A DNA stretch of 64,000 bases from Gadus chalcogrammus. Lineage: Eukaryota; Chordata; Actinopteri; Gadiformes; Gadidae. A program made the position numbers and the translations under genes. Positions within the stretch are counted from its first letter, which is position 1. Each line of letters starts with the position of its first letter. Location: the NCBI RefSeq assembly GCF_026213295.1, contig NC_079414.1:16580163-16644162 (forward strand), in the 5' to 3' direction. This document shows positions 15,301 to 30,300 of the stretch, piece by piece. The notes under the pieces were generated by a model, which saw nothing but the letters and a program-made list of their open reading frames with translations, did no database searches and was not told where the DNA came from.

Positions 15301-18300
15301 AGCAGTTCCAACAACTACAACTTCAAGGCCAACAACTACCACAGCAGGTCCCACAACAACTGCAACTCCCACAACTACATCGTCTGGTCCAACAAGTACC
15401 ACAGAGATTCCAACAACCACAACAACTGCTCCCACAACCAAAACTGCAGGTCCAACAACTACAACTTCAAGTCCAACAACTACCACAGCTGGTCCCACAA
15501 CGACAACAGCTCCTGAAACAACCACAACTGCAGGTCCAACAAGTACCATAGCAGTTCCACCAACTACAACTTCAGGTCCATTAACTACCACAGCAGGTCC
15601 GTCATCTACCACAGCAAACCCTGCAACAAAAAGATCAGTGCAAACAGCTACAACGTCAGGACCAACAACTAATACATCAGGTCCAAAAAGTACAACAACA
15701 GCTGCTCCAACAACCACATCTTCAGGTCCTACAACTACCACAGCAGGTCCCACAACGACAACAGCTCTTCTAACCACCACAACTGCAGGTCCAACAACTA
15801 CCAGAGACGGTCCCACAACGACAACAGCTCCTGAAACAACCACAACTGAAGGTCCAACAACTACCACAGCAGGGCCCAAAACAACAACAGCAACTCCCAA
15901 AACTACATCGTCTGGTCCAACAAGTACCACAGAGAGTACAACAACCACAACAGCTGCTCCAACAACCACAACTGCAGGTCCAACAACTCCCACAGTAGTT
16001 CCAACACCTACAACTTCAGGTCCATTAACTACCACAGCAGGTCCATCATCTACCACAGCAACTCCCACAACTACATCGTCTAGTCCAACAAGTAGCACGG
16101 AGAGTCCAACAACCACAGCAGGTCCCACAACGACAACAACTCTTCAAATCACCAAAACTACAGGTCCAACAACTACCACAGACGGTCCTACAACAACAAC
16201 AGCTGCTCAACCCACCACAACTGCAAGTCCAACAACTACCACAGCTGGTCCCACAACGACAACAGCTCCTGAAACAACCACAACTGAAGGTCCAACAACT
16301 ACCACAGCAGGGCCGAAAACAACAACAGCAACTCCCACAACTACATCGTCTGGTCCAACAAGTACCACGGAGATTCCAACAACCACAACAACTGCTCCAA
16401 CAACCACAACTTCAAGTCCATTAACTACCACAGCAGGTCCATCATCTACCACAGCAAACCCTGCAACAAAAAGATCAGTGCAAACAGCTACAACGTCAGG
16501 ACCTACAACTACTACATCAGGTCCAAAAAGTACAACAACAGCTGCTCCAACAACCACATCGTCTGGTCCAACAAGTACTACAGCAGTTCCAACAACTACA
16601 ACTTCAAGTCCAACAACTACCACAGCAGTTCCAACAACCACAACAACTGCTCCCACAACCACAACTGCAGGTCCAACAAGTACCACAGCAGTTCCAACAA
16701 CTACAACTGCAGGTCCAACAACTACCACTGACGGTCCTACAACAAAAACAGCTGCTCAACCCACCACAACTGCAAGTCCAACAACTACCACAGCAGTTCC
16801 AACAACTACAACTTCAAGGCCAACAACTACCACAGCAGGTCCCACAACAACTGCAACTCCCACAACTACATCGTCTGGTCCAACAAGTACCACAGAGATT
16901 CCAACAACCACAACAACTGCTCCCACAACCACAACTGCAGGTCCAACAACTACCACAGCAGTTCCAACAACTACAACTTCAAGTCCAACAACTACCACAG
17001 CTGGTCCCACAACGACAACAGCTCCTGAAACAACCACAACTGCAGGTCCAACAAGTACCATAGCAGTTCCACCAACTACAACTTCAGGTCCATTAACTAC
17101 CACAGCAGGTCCGTCATCTACCACAGCAAACCCTGCAACAAAAAGATCAGTGCAAACAGCTACAACGTCAGGACCAACAACTAATACATCAGGTCCAAAA
17201 AGTACATCTTCAGGTCCTACAACTACCACAGCAGGTCACACAACGACAACAGCTCTTCTAACCACCACAACTGCAGGTCCAACAACTACCATAGACGGTC
17301 CCACAACGACAACAGCTCCTGAAACAACCACAACTGAAGGTCCAACAACTACCACAGCAGGGCCCAAAACAACAACAGCAACTCCCACAACTACATCGTC
17401 TGGTCCAACAAGTACCACAGAGAGTACAACAACCACAACAGCTGCTCCAACAACCACAACTGCAGGTCCAACAACTCCCACAGCAGTTCCAACACCTACA
17501 ACTTCAGGTCCATTAACTACCACAGCAGGTCCATCATCTACCACAGCAACTCCCACAACTACATCGTCTAGTCCAACAAGTAGCACGGAGAGTCCAACAA
17601 CCACAGCAGGTCCCACAACGACAACAACTCTTCAAATCACCAAAACTACAGGTCCAACAACTACCACAGACGGTCCTACAACAACAACAGCTGCTCAACC
17701 CACCACAACTGCAAGTCCAACAACTACCACAGCTAGTCCCACAACGACAACAGCTCCTGAAACAACCACAACTGAAGGTCCAACAACTACCACAGCAGGT
17801 CCCACAACAACAACAGCAACTCCCACAACTACATTGTCTGGTCCAACAAGTACCACAGAGATTCCAACAACCACAACAACTGCTCCCACAACCACAACTG
17901 CAGGTCCAACAACTACCACAGCAGTTCCAAAAACTACCACAGCAGGGCCCAAAACAACAACAGCAACTCCCACAACTACATCGTCTGGTCCAACAAGTAC
18001 CACAGAGAGTACAACAACCACACCAGCTGCTCCAACAACCACAACTGCAGGTCCAACAACTACCACACCAGTTCCAACAACTACAACTTCAGGTCCATTA
18101 ACTACAACTTCAGGTCCATTAACTACCACAGCAGGTCCATCATCTACCACAGCAACTCCCACAACTACATCGTCTAGTCCAACAAGTAGCACGGAGAGTC
18201 CAACAACCACAACAGCTGCTCCAACAACCACAACTACTGGTCCAACAACAACCACCGCAGGTCCCACAACGACAACAACTCTTCAAATCACCACAACTAC

Positions 18301-21300
18301 AGGTCCAACAACTACCACAGACGGTCCTACAAGAACAACAGCTGCTCAACCCACCACCACTGCAAGTCTAACAACTACCACAGCAGTTCCAACAACTACA
18401 ACTTCAAGGCCAACAACTACCACAGCAGGTCCCACAACAACTGCAACTCCCACAACTACATCGTCTGGTCCAACAAGTACCACAGAGATTCCAACAACCA
18501 CAACAACTGCTCCCACAACCACAACTGCAGGTCCAACAACTACCACAGCAGTTCCAACAACTACAACTTCAAGTCCAACAACTACCACAGCTGGTCCCAC
18601 AACGACAACAGCTCCTGAAACAACCACAACTGCAGGTCCAACAAGTACCATAGCAGTTCCACCAACTACAACTTCAGGTCCATTAACTACCACAGCAGGT
18701 CCGTCATCTACAACAGCAAACCCTGCAACAAAAAGATCAGTGCAAACAGCTACAACGTCAGGACCAACAACTAATAAATCAGGTCCAAAAAGTACAACAA
18801 CAGCTGCTCCAACAACCACATCTTCAGGTCCTACAACTACCACAGCAGGTCCCACAACGACAACAGCTCTTCTAACCACCACAACTGCAGGTCCAACAAC
18901 TACCATAGACGGTCCCACAACGACAACAGCTCCTGAAACAACCACAACTGAAGGTCCAACAACTACCACAGCAGGGCCCAAAACAACAACAGCAACTCCC
19001 ACAACTACATCGTCTAGTCCAACAAGTAGCACGGAGAGTCCAACAACCACAGCAGGTCCCACAACGACAACAACTCTTCAAATCACCAAAACTACAGGTC
19101 CAACAACTACCACAGACGGTCCTACAACAACAACAGCTCCTGAAACAACCACAACTGAAGGTCCAACAACTACCACAGCAGGGCCGAAAACAACAACAGC
19201 AACTCCCACAACTACATCGTCTGGTCCAACAAGTACCACGGAGATTCCAACAACCACAACTTCAAGTCCATTAACTACCACAGCAGGTCCATCATCTACC
19301 ACAGCAAACCCTGCAACAAAAAGATCAGTGCAAACAGCTACAACGTCAGGACCTACAACTACTACATCAGGTCCAAAAAGTACAACAACAGCTGCTCCAA
19401 CAACCACATCGTCTGGTCCAACAAGTACTACAGCAGTTCCAACAACTACAACTTCAAGTCCAACAACTACCACAGCAGTTCCAACAACCACAACAACTGC
19501 TCCCACAACCACAACTGCAGGTCCAACAAGTACCACAGCAGTTCCAACAACTACAACTGCAGGTCCAACAACTACCACTGATGGTCCTACAACAAAAACA
19601 GCTGCTCAACCCACCACAATTGCAAGTCCAACAACTACCACAGCAGTTCCAACAACTACAACTTCAAGGCCAACAACTACCACAGCAGGTCCCACAACAA
19701 CTGCAACTCCCACAACTACATCGTCTGGTCCAACAAGTACCACAGAGATTCCAACAACCACAACAACTGCTCCCACAACCACAACTGCAGGTCCAACAAC
19801 TACCACAGCAGTTCCAACAACTACAACTTCAAGTCCAACAACTACCACAGCTGGTCCCACAACGACAACAGCTCCTGAAACAACCACAACTGCAGGTCCA
19901 ACAAGTACCATAGCAGTTCCACCAACTACAACTTCAGGTCCATTAACTACCACAGCAGGTCCGTCATCTACCACAGCAAACCCTGCAACAAAAAGATCAG
20001 TGCAAACAGCTACAACGTCAGGACCAACAACTAATACATCAGGTCCAAAAAGTACAACAACAGCTGCTCCAACAACCACATCTTCAGGTCCTACAACTAC
20101 CACAGCAGGTCACACAACGACAACAGCTCTTCTAACCACCACAACTGCAGGTCCAACAACTACCATAGACGGTCCCACAACGACAACAGCTCCTGAAACA
20201 ACCACAACTGAAGGTCCAACAACTACCACAGCAGGTCCCACAACAACAACAGCAGTTCCAACAACTAAATCGTCTGGTTCAAGAAGTACCACGGAGAGTC
20301 CAACAACAACAACAGCTGCTCCAACAACCACAATTGCAGGTCCAACAACTACCACAGCAGTTCCAACAACTACAACTTTAGGTCCAACAACTACCACAGC
20401 AGGTCCCACAACGACAACCGCTGCTCAACCAACCACAACTGCAGGTCCAAAAACTACCACAGCACTTCCCACAACTACAACTTCAAGTCCAACAACTACC
20501 ACAGCAGGTCCCACAACAACAACACTAACTCCCATAAGTGCCACGGAGGGTCCAACAACCACAACAGCTGCTTCAACAACCACAACTGCAGGTCCAACAA
20601 CTACCAAAGCAGGTCCCACAACGACAACAGATCTTCAAACTACCACAACTGCAGTTCCAACACCTACCACAGACGGCCCTACGAAAACAACAGCTGCTCA
20701 ACCCAACACAGCTGCAGGTCCAACAACTACCACAGCAGGTCCCACAACAACAACAGCAATTCCCACAACTACATCGTTTGGTCCAACAAGTTCCACAGAG
20801 ATTCCAACAACCACAACAGCTGCTCAAACAACCACCACTGCAGGTCCAACAACTACCACAGCAGTTCCAACAACTACCAGAGCAGTTCCAACAACTACAA
20901 CTTCAAGTCCAACAACTACCACAGCTGGTCCCACAATGACAACAGCTCCTGAAAAAAACACAACTGAAGGTCCAACAACTACCAAAGCAGGTCCCATAAC
21001 AACAACAGCATCTCCCACAACTACATCGTCTGGTCCAACAAGTACCACGGAGAGTCCAACAACCACAACCGCTGCGTCAACAACCACAATTGCAGGTCCA
21101 ACAACTACCACAGCAGTTCCAACAACTACAACTTTAGGTCCAACAACTACCACAGCAGGTCCCACAACGACAACAGCTGCTCAACCAACCACAACTGCAG
21201 GTCCAAAAACTACCACAGCACTTCCCACAACTACAACTTCAAGTCCAACAACTACCACAGCAGGTCCCACAACAACAACACTAACTCCCATAAGTGCCAC

Positions 21301-24300
21301 GGAGGGTCCAACAACCACAACAGCTGCTTCAACAACCACAACTGCAGGTCCAACAACTACCAAAGCAGGTCCCACAACGACAACAGCTCTTCAAACTACC
21401 ACAACTGCAGTTCCAACACCTACCACAGACGGTCCTACGAAAACAACAGCTGCTCAACCCAACACAGCTGCAGGTCCAACAACTACCACAGCAGGTCCCA
21501 CAACAACAACAGCAACTCCCAAAACTACATCGTTTGGTCCAACAAGTTCCACAGAGATTCCAACAACCACAACAGCTGCTCAAACAACCACCACTGCAGG
21601 TCCAACAACTACCACAGCAGGTCCAACAACTACCACAGCAGTTCCAACAACTACCACTTCAAGTCCAACAACAACCACAGCTGCTCAACCCACCACAACT
21701 GCAGGTCAAACAACTACCACAGCAGGTCCAACAACTACAAATGCAGGTCAAACAACTACCACAGCAGGTCCGACAACTACAACTTCAAATCCAAAAACAA
21801 ACACAGCAGGTCCCAAAACAGCAACTCCCACAACAACATCGTCTGGTTCAACAAGTACCACGGAGAGTCCAACAACCACAAAAGCTGCTCCAACAACCAC
21901 AACTGCAGGTCCAACAAATACCATAGCAGTTCCAACATCTACAACTTCAGGTCCATTGACTACCACAGCAGGTCCATCATCTACCACAGCAAAACCTGCA
22001 ACAAAACGATCAATGCAAACAACCACAACTTCTGGTCCAACAACTACCACAGCAGGTCCAACAACGATAACAGCTCTTCAATCCACCAAAAATGGAGGTC
22101 CAACAACTACCACAACAGGTACAACATCTACCACAGCAAGTCCCACAACAAAAAGAGCAGTGCCAACAACTACAACGTCAGGATCAACAACTACTACAGC
22201 AGGTCCAAAAAGAACAACTGCAGGTCCAACATTTACCACAGCAGGTCCCACAACAAAAAGATCTGTGCCAATAACTACAACGCCAGGAACAACAAATGCT
22301 ACATCAGGTCCAAAAAGAACAACAACAGCTGCTCCAACAACCACAACTGAAGGTCCAACAACTACCATAGCAGGTCCTACAACGACAACAGCTCTTCAAA
22401 CCACCACAACTGCAGGTCCAACAACTACCACAGACGGTCCTACGACAACAACAGCAGCTCAACCCACCACAACTGCAGGTCCAAAAACTACCACAGCAGG
22501 TCCCACAACAACAACAGCAACTCCCACAACTACATCGTCTGGTCCAAGAAGTACCAAAGAGAATCCAACAACCACAACAACTGCTCCCACAACCACAACT
22601 GCAGGTCCAACAACTACAACAGCAGTTCCAAAAACTACAACTTCAAGTACAACAACTACCGCAGCAGCTCCCACAACTCCAACAGCTCTACAAAAAAACA
22701 CAACTGCAGGTCCAACAACTACCACAACAGTTCCAACAACTACAACTGCAGGTACAACAACTACCACAACAGTTCCAACAACTACAACTTCAAGTCCAAC
22801 AACTAACACAGCAGGTCCCACAACAACAACAGCAACTCCCACAACTACATCGTCTGGTCCAACAACTACCACAGAGATTCCAACAACCACAACAACTGCT
22901 CCCACAACTACAACTGCAGGTCCAACAACTACCACATTTGTTCCAACAACTACAACTTCAAGTCCAACAACTACCACAGCGGGTCCCACAACGACAACAG
23001 CTCCTGAAACAACCACAAATGAAGGTCCAACAACTACCATAGCAGGGCCCAAAACAACAACAGCAACTCCCACAACTACATCGTCTGCTCCAACAAGTAC
23101 CACAGAGAGTACAACAACCGCAACAGCTGCTCCAACAACCACAACTGCAGGTCCAACAACTACCACAGCAGTTCCAACAACTACCACAGCAGGTCCCACA
23201 ACAACAACACTAACTCCCACAACTACATCGTCTGGTCCTTCAAGTACCACGGAGGGTCAAACAACCAAAAGAGCTGCTTCAACAACCGCAACTGCAGGTC
23301 CAACAACTGCCACAGCAGTTCCAACAACTACAACTTCAGGTCCATTAACTACCACAGCAGGTCCATCATCTACCACAGCAAACCCTGCAACAAAAAGATC
23401 AGTGCAAACAGCTACAACGTCAGGACCAACAACTACTACATCAGGTCCCACAACGACAACAGCTCTTCAAACCACCACAACTGCAGGTCCAAAAACTGTC
23501 ACAGATGGTCCTACAACAACAACATCAGCTCAACCCACCACAACTGCAGGTCCAACACCTACCACAGCAGTTCCAACAACTACAACATCAAGTCCTACAA
23601 CTACCACAGCAGGTCCTACAACTACCACAGCAGGTCCCACAACAACAACAGCAACTCCCACAACTACATCGTCTGGTCCAACAAGTACCACAGAGATTCA
23701 AACAACCACAACAACTGCTCCCACAACCACAACTGCAGGTCCAACAACTACCACAGCAGTACCAACAACTACCACAGTAGGTCCCACAACGACAACAGCT
23801 CCTGAAACAACCACAAATGAAGGTCCAACAACTACCATAGCAGGGCCCAAAACAACAACAGCAACTCCCACAACTACATCGTCTGCTCCAACAAGTACCA
23901 CAGAGAGTACAACAACCGCAACAGCTGCTCCAACAACCACAACTGCAGGTCCAACAACTACCACAGCAGTTCCAACAACTACCACAGCAGGTCCCACAAC
24001 AACAATACTAACTCCCACAACTACATCGTCTGGTCCTTCAAGTACCACGGAGGGTCAAACAACCAAAAGAGCTGCTTCAACAACTGCAACTGCAGGTCCA
24101 ACAACTACCACAGCAGTACCAACAACTACCACAGTAGGTCCCACAACGACAACAGCTCCTCAAACCACCACAACTGCAGGTCCAACAACTACCACAGCAG
24201 TTCCAAAAACTACAACTTCAAGTCCAACAACAACAACAGCAACTCCCATAACTACAACGTTTGGTCCACCAAGTACCACAGAGATTCCAACAACCACAAC

Positions 24301-27300
24301 AACGGCTCCCACAACTGCAGGTCCATCAACTACCACAGCAGTTCCAACAACTAAAACTTCAAGTCCAACAACTACCACAGCAGGGCCCAAAACTACAACA
24401 GCAACTCCCACAACTACATCGTCTGGTCGAACAAGTGCCACAGAGAGAACAACAACCACAACAGCTGCTCCAACAACCACAACTGCAGGTCCAACAACTA
24501 CCACAGCAGTTTCAACAACTTCAACTTCAGGTCCATTAACTACCACAGCAGGTCCATCATCTACCACAGCATCTCCCACAACTACATCGTCTGGTCCAAC
24601 AACAACCACAGCAGGTCCCACAGCGACAACAACTCTTCAAATCACCACAACTACAGGTCCAACAACTACCAGAGACGGTCCTACAACAACAACAGCTGCT
24701 CAACCCACCACAACTGCAAGTCCAACAACTACCACAGCAGTTCCAACAACTACAACTTCAAGTCCAACAACTACCACAGCAAGTCCCACAACAACAATAG
24801 CAACTCCCACAACTACATCGTCTGGTCCAGCAAGTACCACAGAGATTACAACAACCACAACAACTGCTCCAACAACCACAACTGCAGGTCCAACAACTAC
24901 CACAGCAGTTCCAACAACTACAACTGCAGGTCCAACAACTACCCCAGATGGTCCTACAACAACAACAGCTGCTCAACCCACAACAACTGCAAGTCCAACA
25001 ACTACCACAGCAGTTCCAACAACTACAACTTCAAGTCCAACAACTACCACAGCAGTTCCCACAACAACAACAGCAACTCCCACAACTACATCGTCTGGTC
25101 CAACAAGTACCACGGAGAGACCAACAACCACAACAACTGCTCCCACAACCACAACTGCAGGCCCAACAACTACCACAGCAGTTCCGACAACTACAACTTC
25201 AAGTCCAACAACTACCACAGCAGGTCCCACAACGACAACAGCTCTTCAAACCACCACAACTGCAGGTCCAACAACTACCATAAACGGTCCTACAACAACA
25301 AAAGCACCTCAACCCACCACAACTGCAGGTCCAACAACTACCACAGCCGTTCCAACAACTACAACTTCAAGTCCAACAACTACCACAGCAGGTCCCACAA
25401 CAACTTCAGCAACTCCCACATCTACATCGTCTGGTCCAACAAGTACCACAGAGATTCCAACAACCACAACAACTGCTCCCACAACCACAACTGCAGGTCC
25501 AACAACTACCAGAGCAGGTCCTACAACAACAACAGCAGCTCAACCCACCACAACTGCAGGTCCAACAACTACCACAACAGTTCCAACAAGTACATTTTCA
25601 AGTCCAACAACTACCACAGCAGGTCCCACAACAACAACAGCAACTCCCACAACTACATCGTCTGGTCCAACAAGTACCACAGAGATTCCAACAACCACAA
25701 CAACTGCTCCCACAACCACAACTGCAGGTCCAACAACTACCACAACAGTTCCAAAAACTACAACTACAAGTCCAACAACTACCACAGCAGGTCCCACAAC
25801 GACAACAGCTCTTCAAATCACCACAACTGCAGGTCCGACAACTACCATAGACGGCCCTACAACAACAACAGCAGCTCAACCCACCACAACTGCAGGTCCA
25901 ACACCTACCACAGCAGTTCCAACAACTACAACTTCAAGTCCAACAACTACCACAGCAGGTCCCACAACGACAACAGCTCTTCAAACCACCACAACTGCAG
26001 GTCCAACAACTACCATGAACGGTCCTACAACAACAACAGCAGCTAAACCCACCACAACTGCAGGTCCAACAACTACCACAGCCATTCCAACAACTACAAC
26101 TTCAAGTCCAACAACTACCACAGCAGGTCCCATAACAACTTCAGCAACTCCCACACCTACATCGTCTGGTCCAAGTACCACAGAGATTCCAACAACCACA
26201 ACAGCTGCTCCAACAAATACCATAGCAGTTCCAACATCTACAACTTCAGGTCCATTGACTACCACAGCAGGTCCATCATCTACCACAGCAAAACCTGCAA
26301 CAAAACGATCAGTGCAAACAACCACAACTTCTGGTCCAACAACTACCACAGCAGGTCCAACAACGATAACAGCTCATCAATCCACCAAAAATGGAGGTCC
26401 AACAACTACCACAACAGGTACAACATCTACCACAGCAAGTCCCACAACAAAAAGATCAGTGCCAACAACTACAACGTCAGGATCAACAACTACTACAGCA
26501 GGTCCAAAAAGAACAACTGCAGGTCCAACAACTACCACAGCAGGTCCCACAACAAAAAGATCTGTGCCAATAACTACAACGTCAGGAACAACAAATGCTA
26601 CATCAGGTCCAAAAAGAACAACAACAGCTGCTCCAACAACCACAACTGAAGGTCCAACAACTACCATAGCAGGTCCCACAACGACAACAGCTCTTCAAAC
26701 CACCACAACTGCAGGTCCAACAACTACCATAAACGGTCCTACAACAACAACAGCACCTCAACCCACCACAACTGCAGGTCCAACAACTACCACAGCCGTT
26801 CCAACAACTACAACTTCAAGTCCAACAACTACCACAGCAGGTCCCACAACAACTTCAGCAACTCCCACACCTACATCGTCTGGTCCAACAAGTACCACAG
26901 AGATTCCAACAACCACAACAACTGCTCCCACAACCACAACTGCAGGTCCAACAACTACCAGAGCAGGTCCTACAACAACAACAGCAGCTCAACCCACCAC
27001 AACTGCAGGTCCAACAACTACCACAACAGTTCCAACAAGTACATTTTCAAGTCCAACAACTACCACAGCAGGTCCCACAACAACAACAGCAACTCCCACA
27101 ACTACATCGTCTGGTCCAACAAGTACCACAGAGATTCCAACAACCACAACAACTGCTCCCACAACCACAACTGCAGGTCCAACAACTACCACAACAGTTC
27201 CAAAAACTACAACTACAAGTCCAACAACTACCACAGCAGGTCCCACAACGACAACAGCTCTTCAAACCACCACAACTGCAGGTCCAACAACTACCATAGA

Positions 27301-30300
27301 CGGTCCTACAACAACAACAGCAGCTCAACCCACCACAACTGCAGGTCCAACAACTACCACAACAGTTCCAACAACTACAACTTCAAGTCCAACAACTACC
27401 ACAGCAGGTCCCACAACAACAACAGCAACTCCGACAACTACATCGTCTGGTCCAACAAGTACCACAGAGATTCCAACAACCACAACAACTGCTCCCACAA
27501 CCACAACTGCAGGTCCAACAACTACCACAGCAGTTCCAACAAATACAACTTCAAGTCCAACAACTACCACAGAAGCTCCAACAACGACAACAGCTCTTCA
27601 AACCACCAACACTGCAGGTCCAACAACTACCACAGACGGTCCTACAACAACCACAGCATCAGCTCAACCCACAACAACTGCAGGTCCAACAACTACCACA
27701 GCAGTTCCAACAAGTACAACTTCAAGTCCAACAACTACCACAGCAGGTCCCACAACAACAACAGCAACTCCCACAACTACATCGTCTGGTCCAACAAGTA
27801 CCACAGAGATTCCAACAACAACTGCTCCCACAACCACAACTGCAGGTCCAACAACTACCACAGCAGTTCCAACAACAACAACTTCAAGTCCAACAACTAC
27901 CACAGCAGGTCCCACAACGACAACAGCTCCTGAAACAACCACAACTGAAGGTCCAACAACTACCACAGCAGGGCCCAAAACAACAACAGCATCTCCCACA
28001 ACTACATCGTCTGGTCCGACAAGTACCACAGAGAGTACAACAACCACAGCAGCAGCTCAACCCACCACAACTGCAAGTCCAACAACTACCACAGCAGTTC
28101 CAACGACTACAACTTCAAGTCAAACAACTACCACAGCAGGTCCCACAACAACAAAAGCAACTCCATTAACTACCACAGCAGGTCCATCATCTACCACAGC
28201 AACTCCCACGACCACATCGTCTAGTCCAACAACTACCACAGACGGTCCTACAAGAACAACAACTGCTCAACCCACCACAACTGCAAGTCCATCAACTACC
28301 ACAGCAGTTCCAACAACTACCACAGCAGGTCCCACAACATCAACACTAACTCCCACAACTACATCGTCTGGTCCTTCAAGTACCACGGAGGGTCCAACAA
28401 CAACAACAGCTGCTCCAACAACCACAACTGCAGGTCCAACAACTACCACAGCAGTTCCAACAATTACAACTTCAAGTCCAACAACTACCACACCAGGTCC
28501 CACAACAACAACAGCAACTCCCACAACTATATCGTCTGGTTCAAAAAGTACCAGGGAGAGTCCAACAACCACAACAGCTTCTCCAACAACCACAACTGCA
28601 GGTCCAACAAGTACCACAGCAGTTCCACCAACTACAACTTCAGGTCCATTAACTACCACAGCAGGTCCGTCATCTACCACAGCAAACCCTGCAACAAAAA
28701 GATCAGTGCAAACAGCTACAACGTCAGGACCAACAACTACTACATCAGGTCCAAAAAGTACAACAACAACTGCTCCAACAACCACATCTTCAGGTCCTAC
28801 AACTACCACAGCAGGTCCCACAACGACAACAGCTCTTCTAACCACCACAACTGCAGGTCCAACATCTACCATAGACGGTCCCACAACGACAACAGCTCCT
28901 GAAACAACCACAACTGAAGGTCCAACAACTACCACAGCAGGGCCCAAAACAACAACAGCAACTCCCACAGCTACATCGTCTGGTCCAACAAGTACCACAG
29001 AGAGTACACCAACCACAACAGCTGCTCCAACAACCTTAACTGCAGGTCCAACAACTACCACAGCAGTTCCAACACCTACAACTTCAGGTCCATTAACTAC
29101 CACAGCAGGTCCATCATCTACCACAGCAACTCCCACAACTACATCGTCTAGTCCAACAAGTAGCACGGAGAGTCCAACAACCACAGCAGGTCCCACAACG
29201 ACAACAACTCTTCAAATCACCACAACTGCAGGTCCAACAACGACCACAGACGGTCCTACAACAACAACAGCTGCTCAACCCACCACAACTGCAAGTCCAA
29301 CAACTACCACAGCTGGTCCCACAAAGACAACAGCTCCTGAAACAACCACAACGGAAGGTCCAACAACTACCACAGCAGGGCCGAAAACAACAACAGCAAC
29401 TCCCACAACTACATTGTCTGGTCCAACAAGTACCATGGAGATTCCAACAACCACAACAACTGCTACAACAACCACAACTTCAAGTCCATTAACTACCACA
29501 GCAGGTCCATCATCTACCACAGCAAACCCTGCAACAAAAAGATCAGTGCAAACAGCTACAACGTCAGGACCAACAACAACTACATCAGGTCCAAAAAGTA
29601 CAACAACAGCTGCTCCAACAACCACATCGTCTGGTCCAACAAGTACTACAGCAGTTCCAACAACTACAACTTCAAGTCCAACAACTACCACAGCAGTTCA
29701 AACAACCACAACAACTGCTCCCACAACCACAACTGCAGGTCCAACAACCACCACAGCAGTTCCAACAACTACAACTTCAAGTCCAACAACTTCCACAGCT
29801 GGTCCCACAACGACAACAGCTCCTGAAACAACCACAACTGAAGGTACGACAACTACCACAGCAAGGCCCAAAACAACAGCAGCAACTCCCACAACTACAT
29901 CGTCTGGACCAACAAGTACCACAGAGATTCCAACAACCACAACAACTGCTCCCACAACCACAACTGCAGGTCCAACAACTACCACAGCAGTTCAAAGAAC
30001 TACAACTTCAAGTCCAACAACTACCACAGCAGGTCCCACAACAACAACAGCAACTCCCACAACTACATCGTCTGGTCCAACAAGTACCACAGAGATTCCA
30101 ACAACCACAACAACTGCTCCAACAACCACAACTGCAGGTCCAACAACTACCACTGCAGTTCCTACAACTACAACTTCAAGTCCAACAACTACCACAGCTG
30201 GTCCCACAACGACAACAGCTCCTGAAACAACCACAACTGAAGGTCCAACAACTACCACAGCAGGGCCCAAAACAACAACAGCAACTCCCACAACTACATC

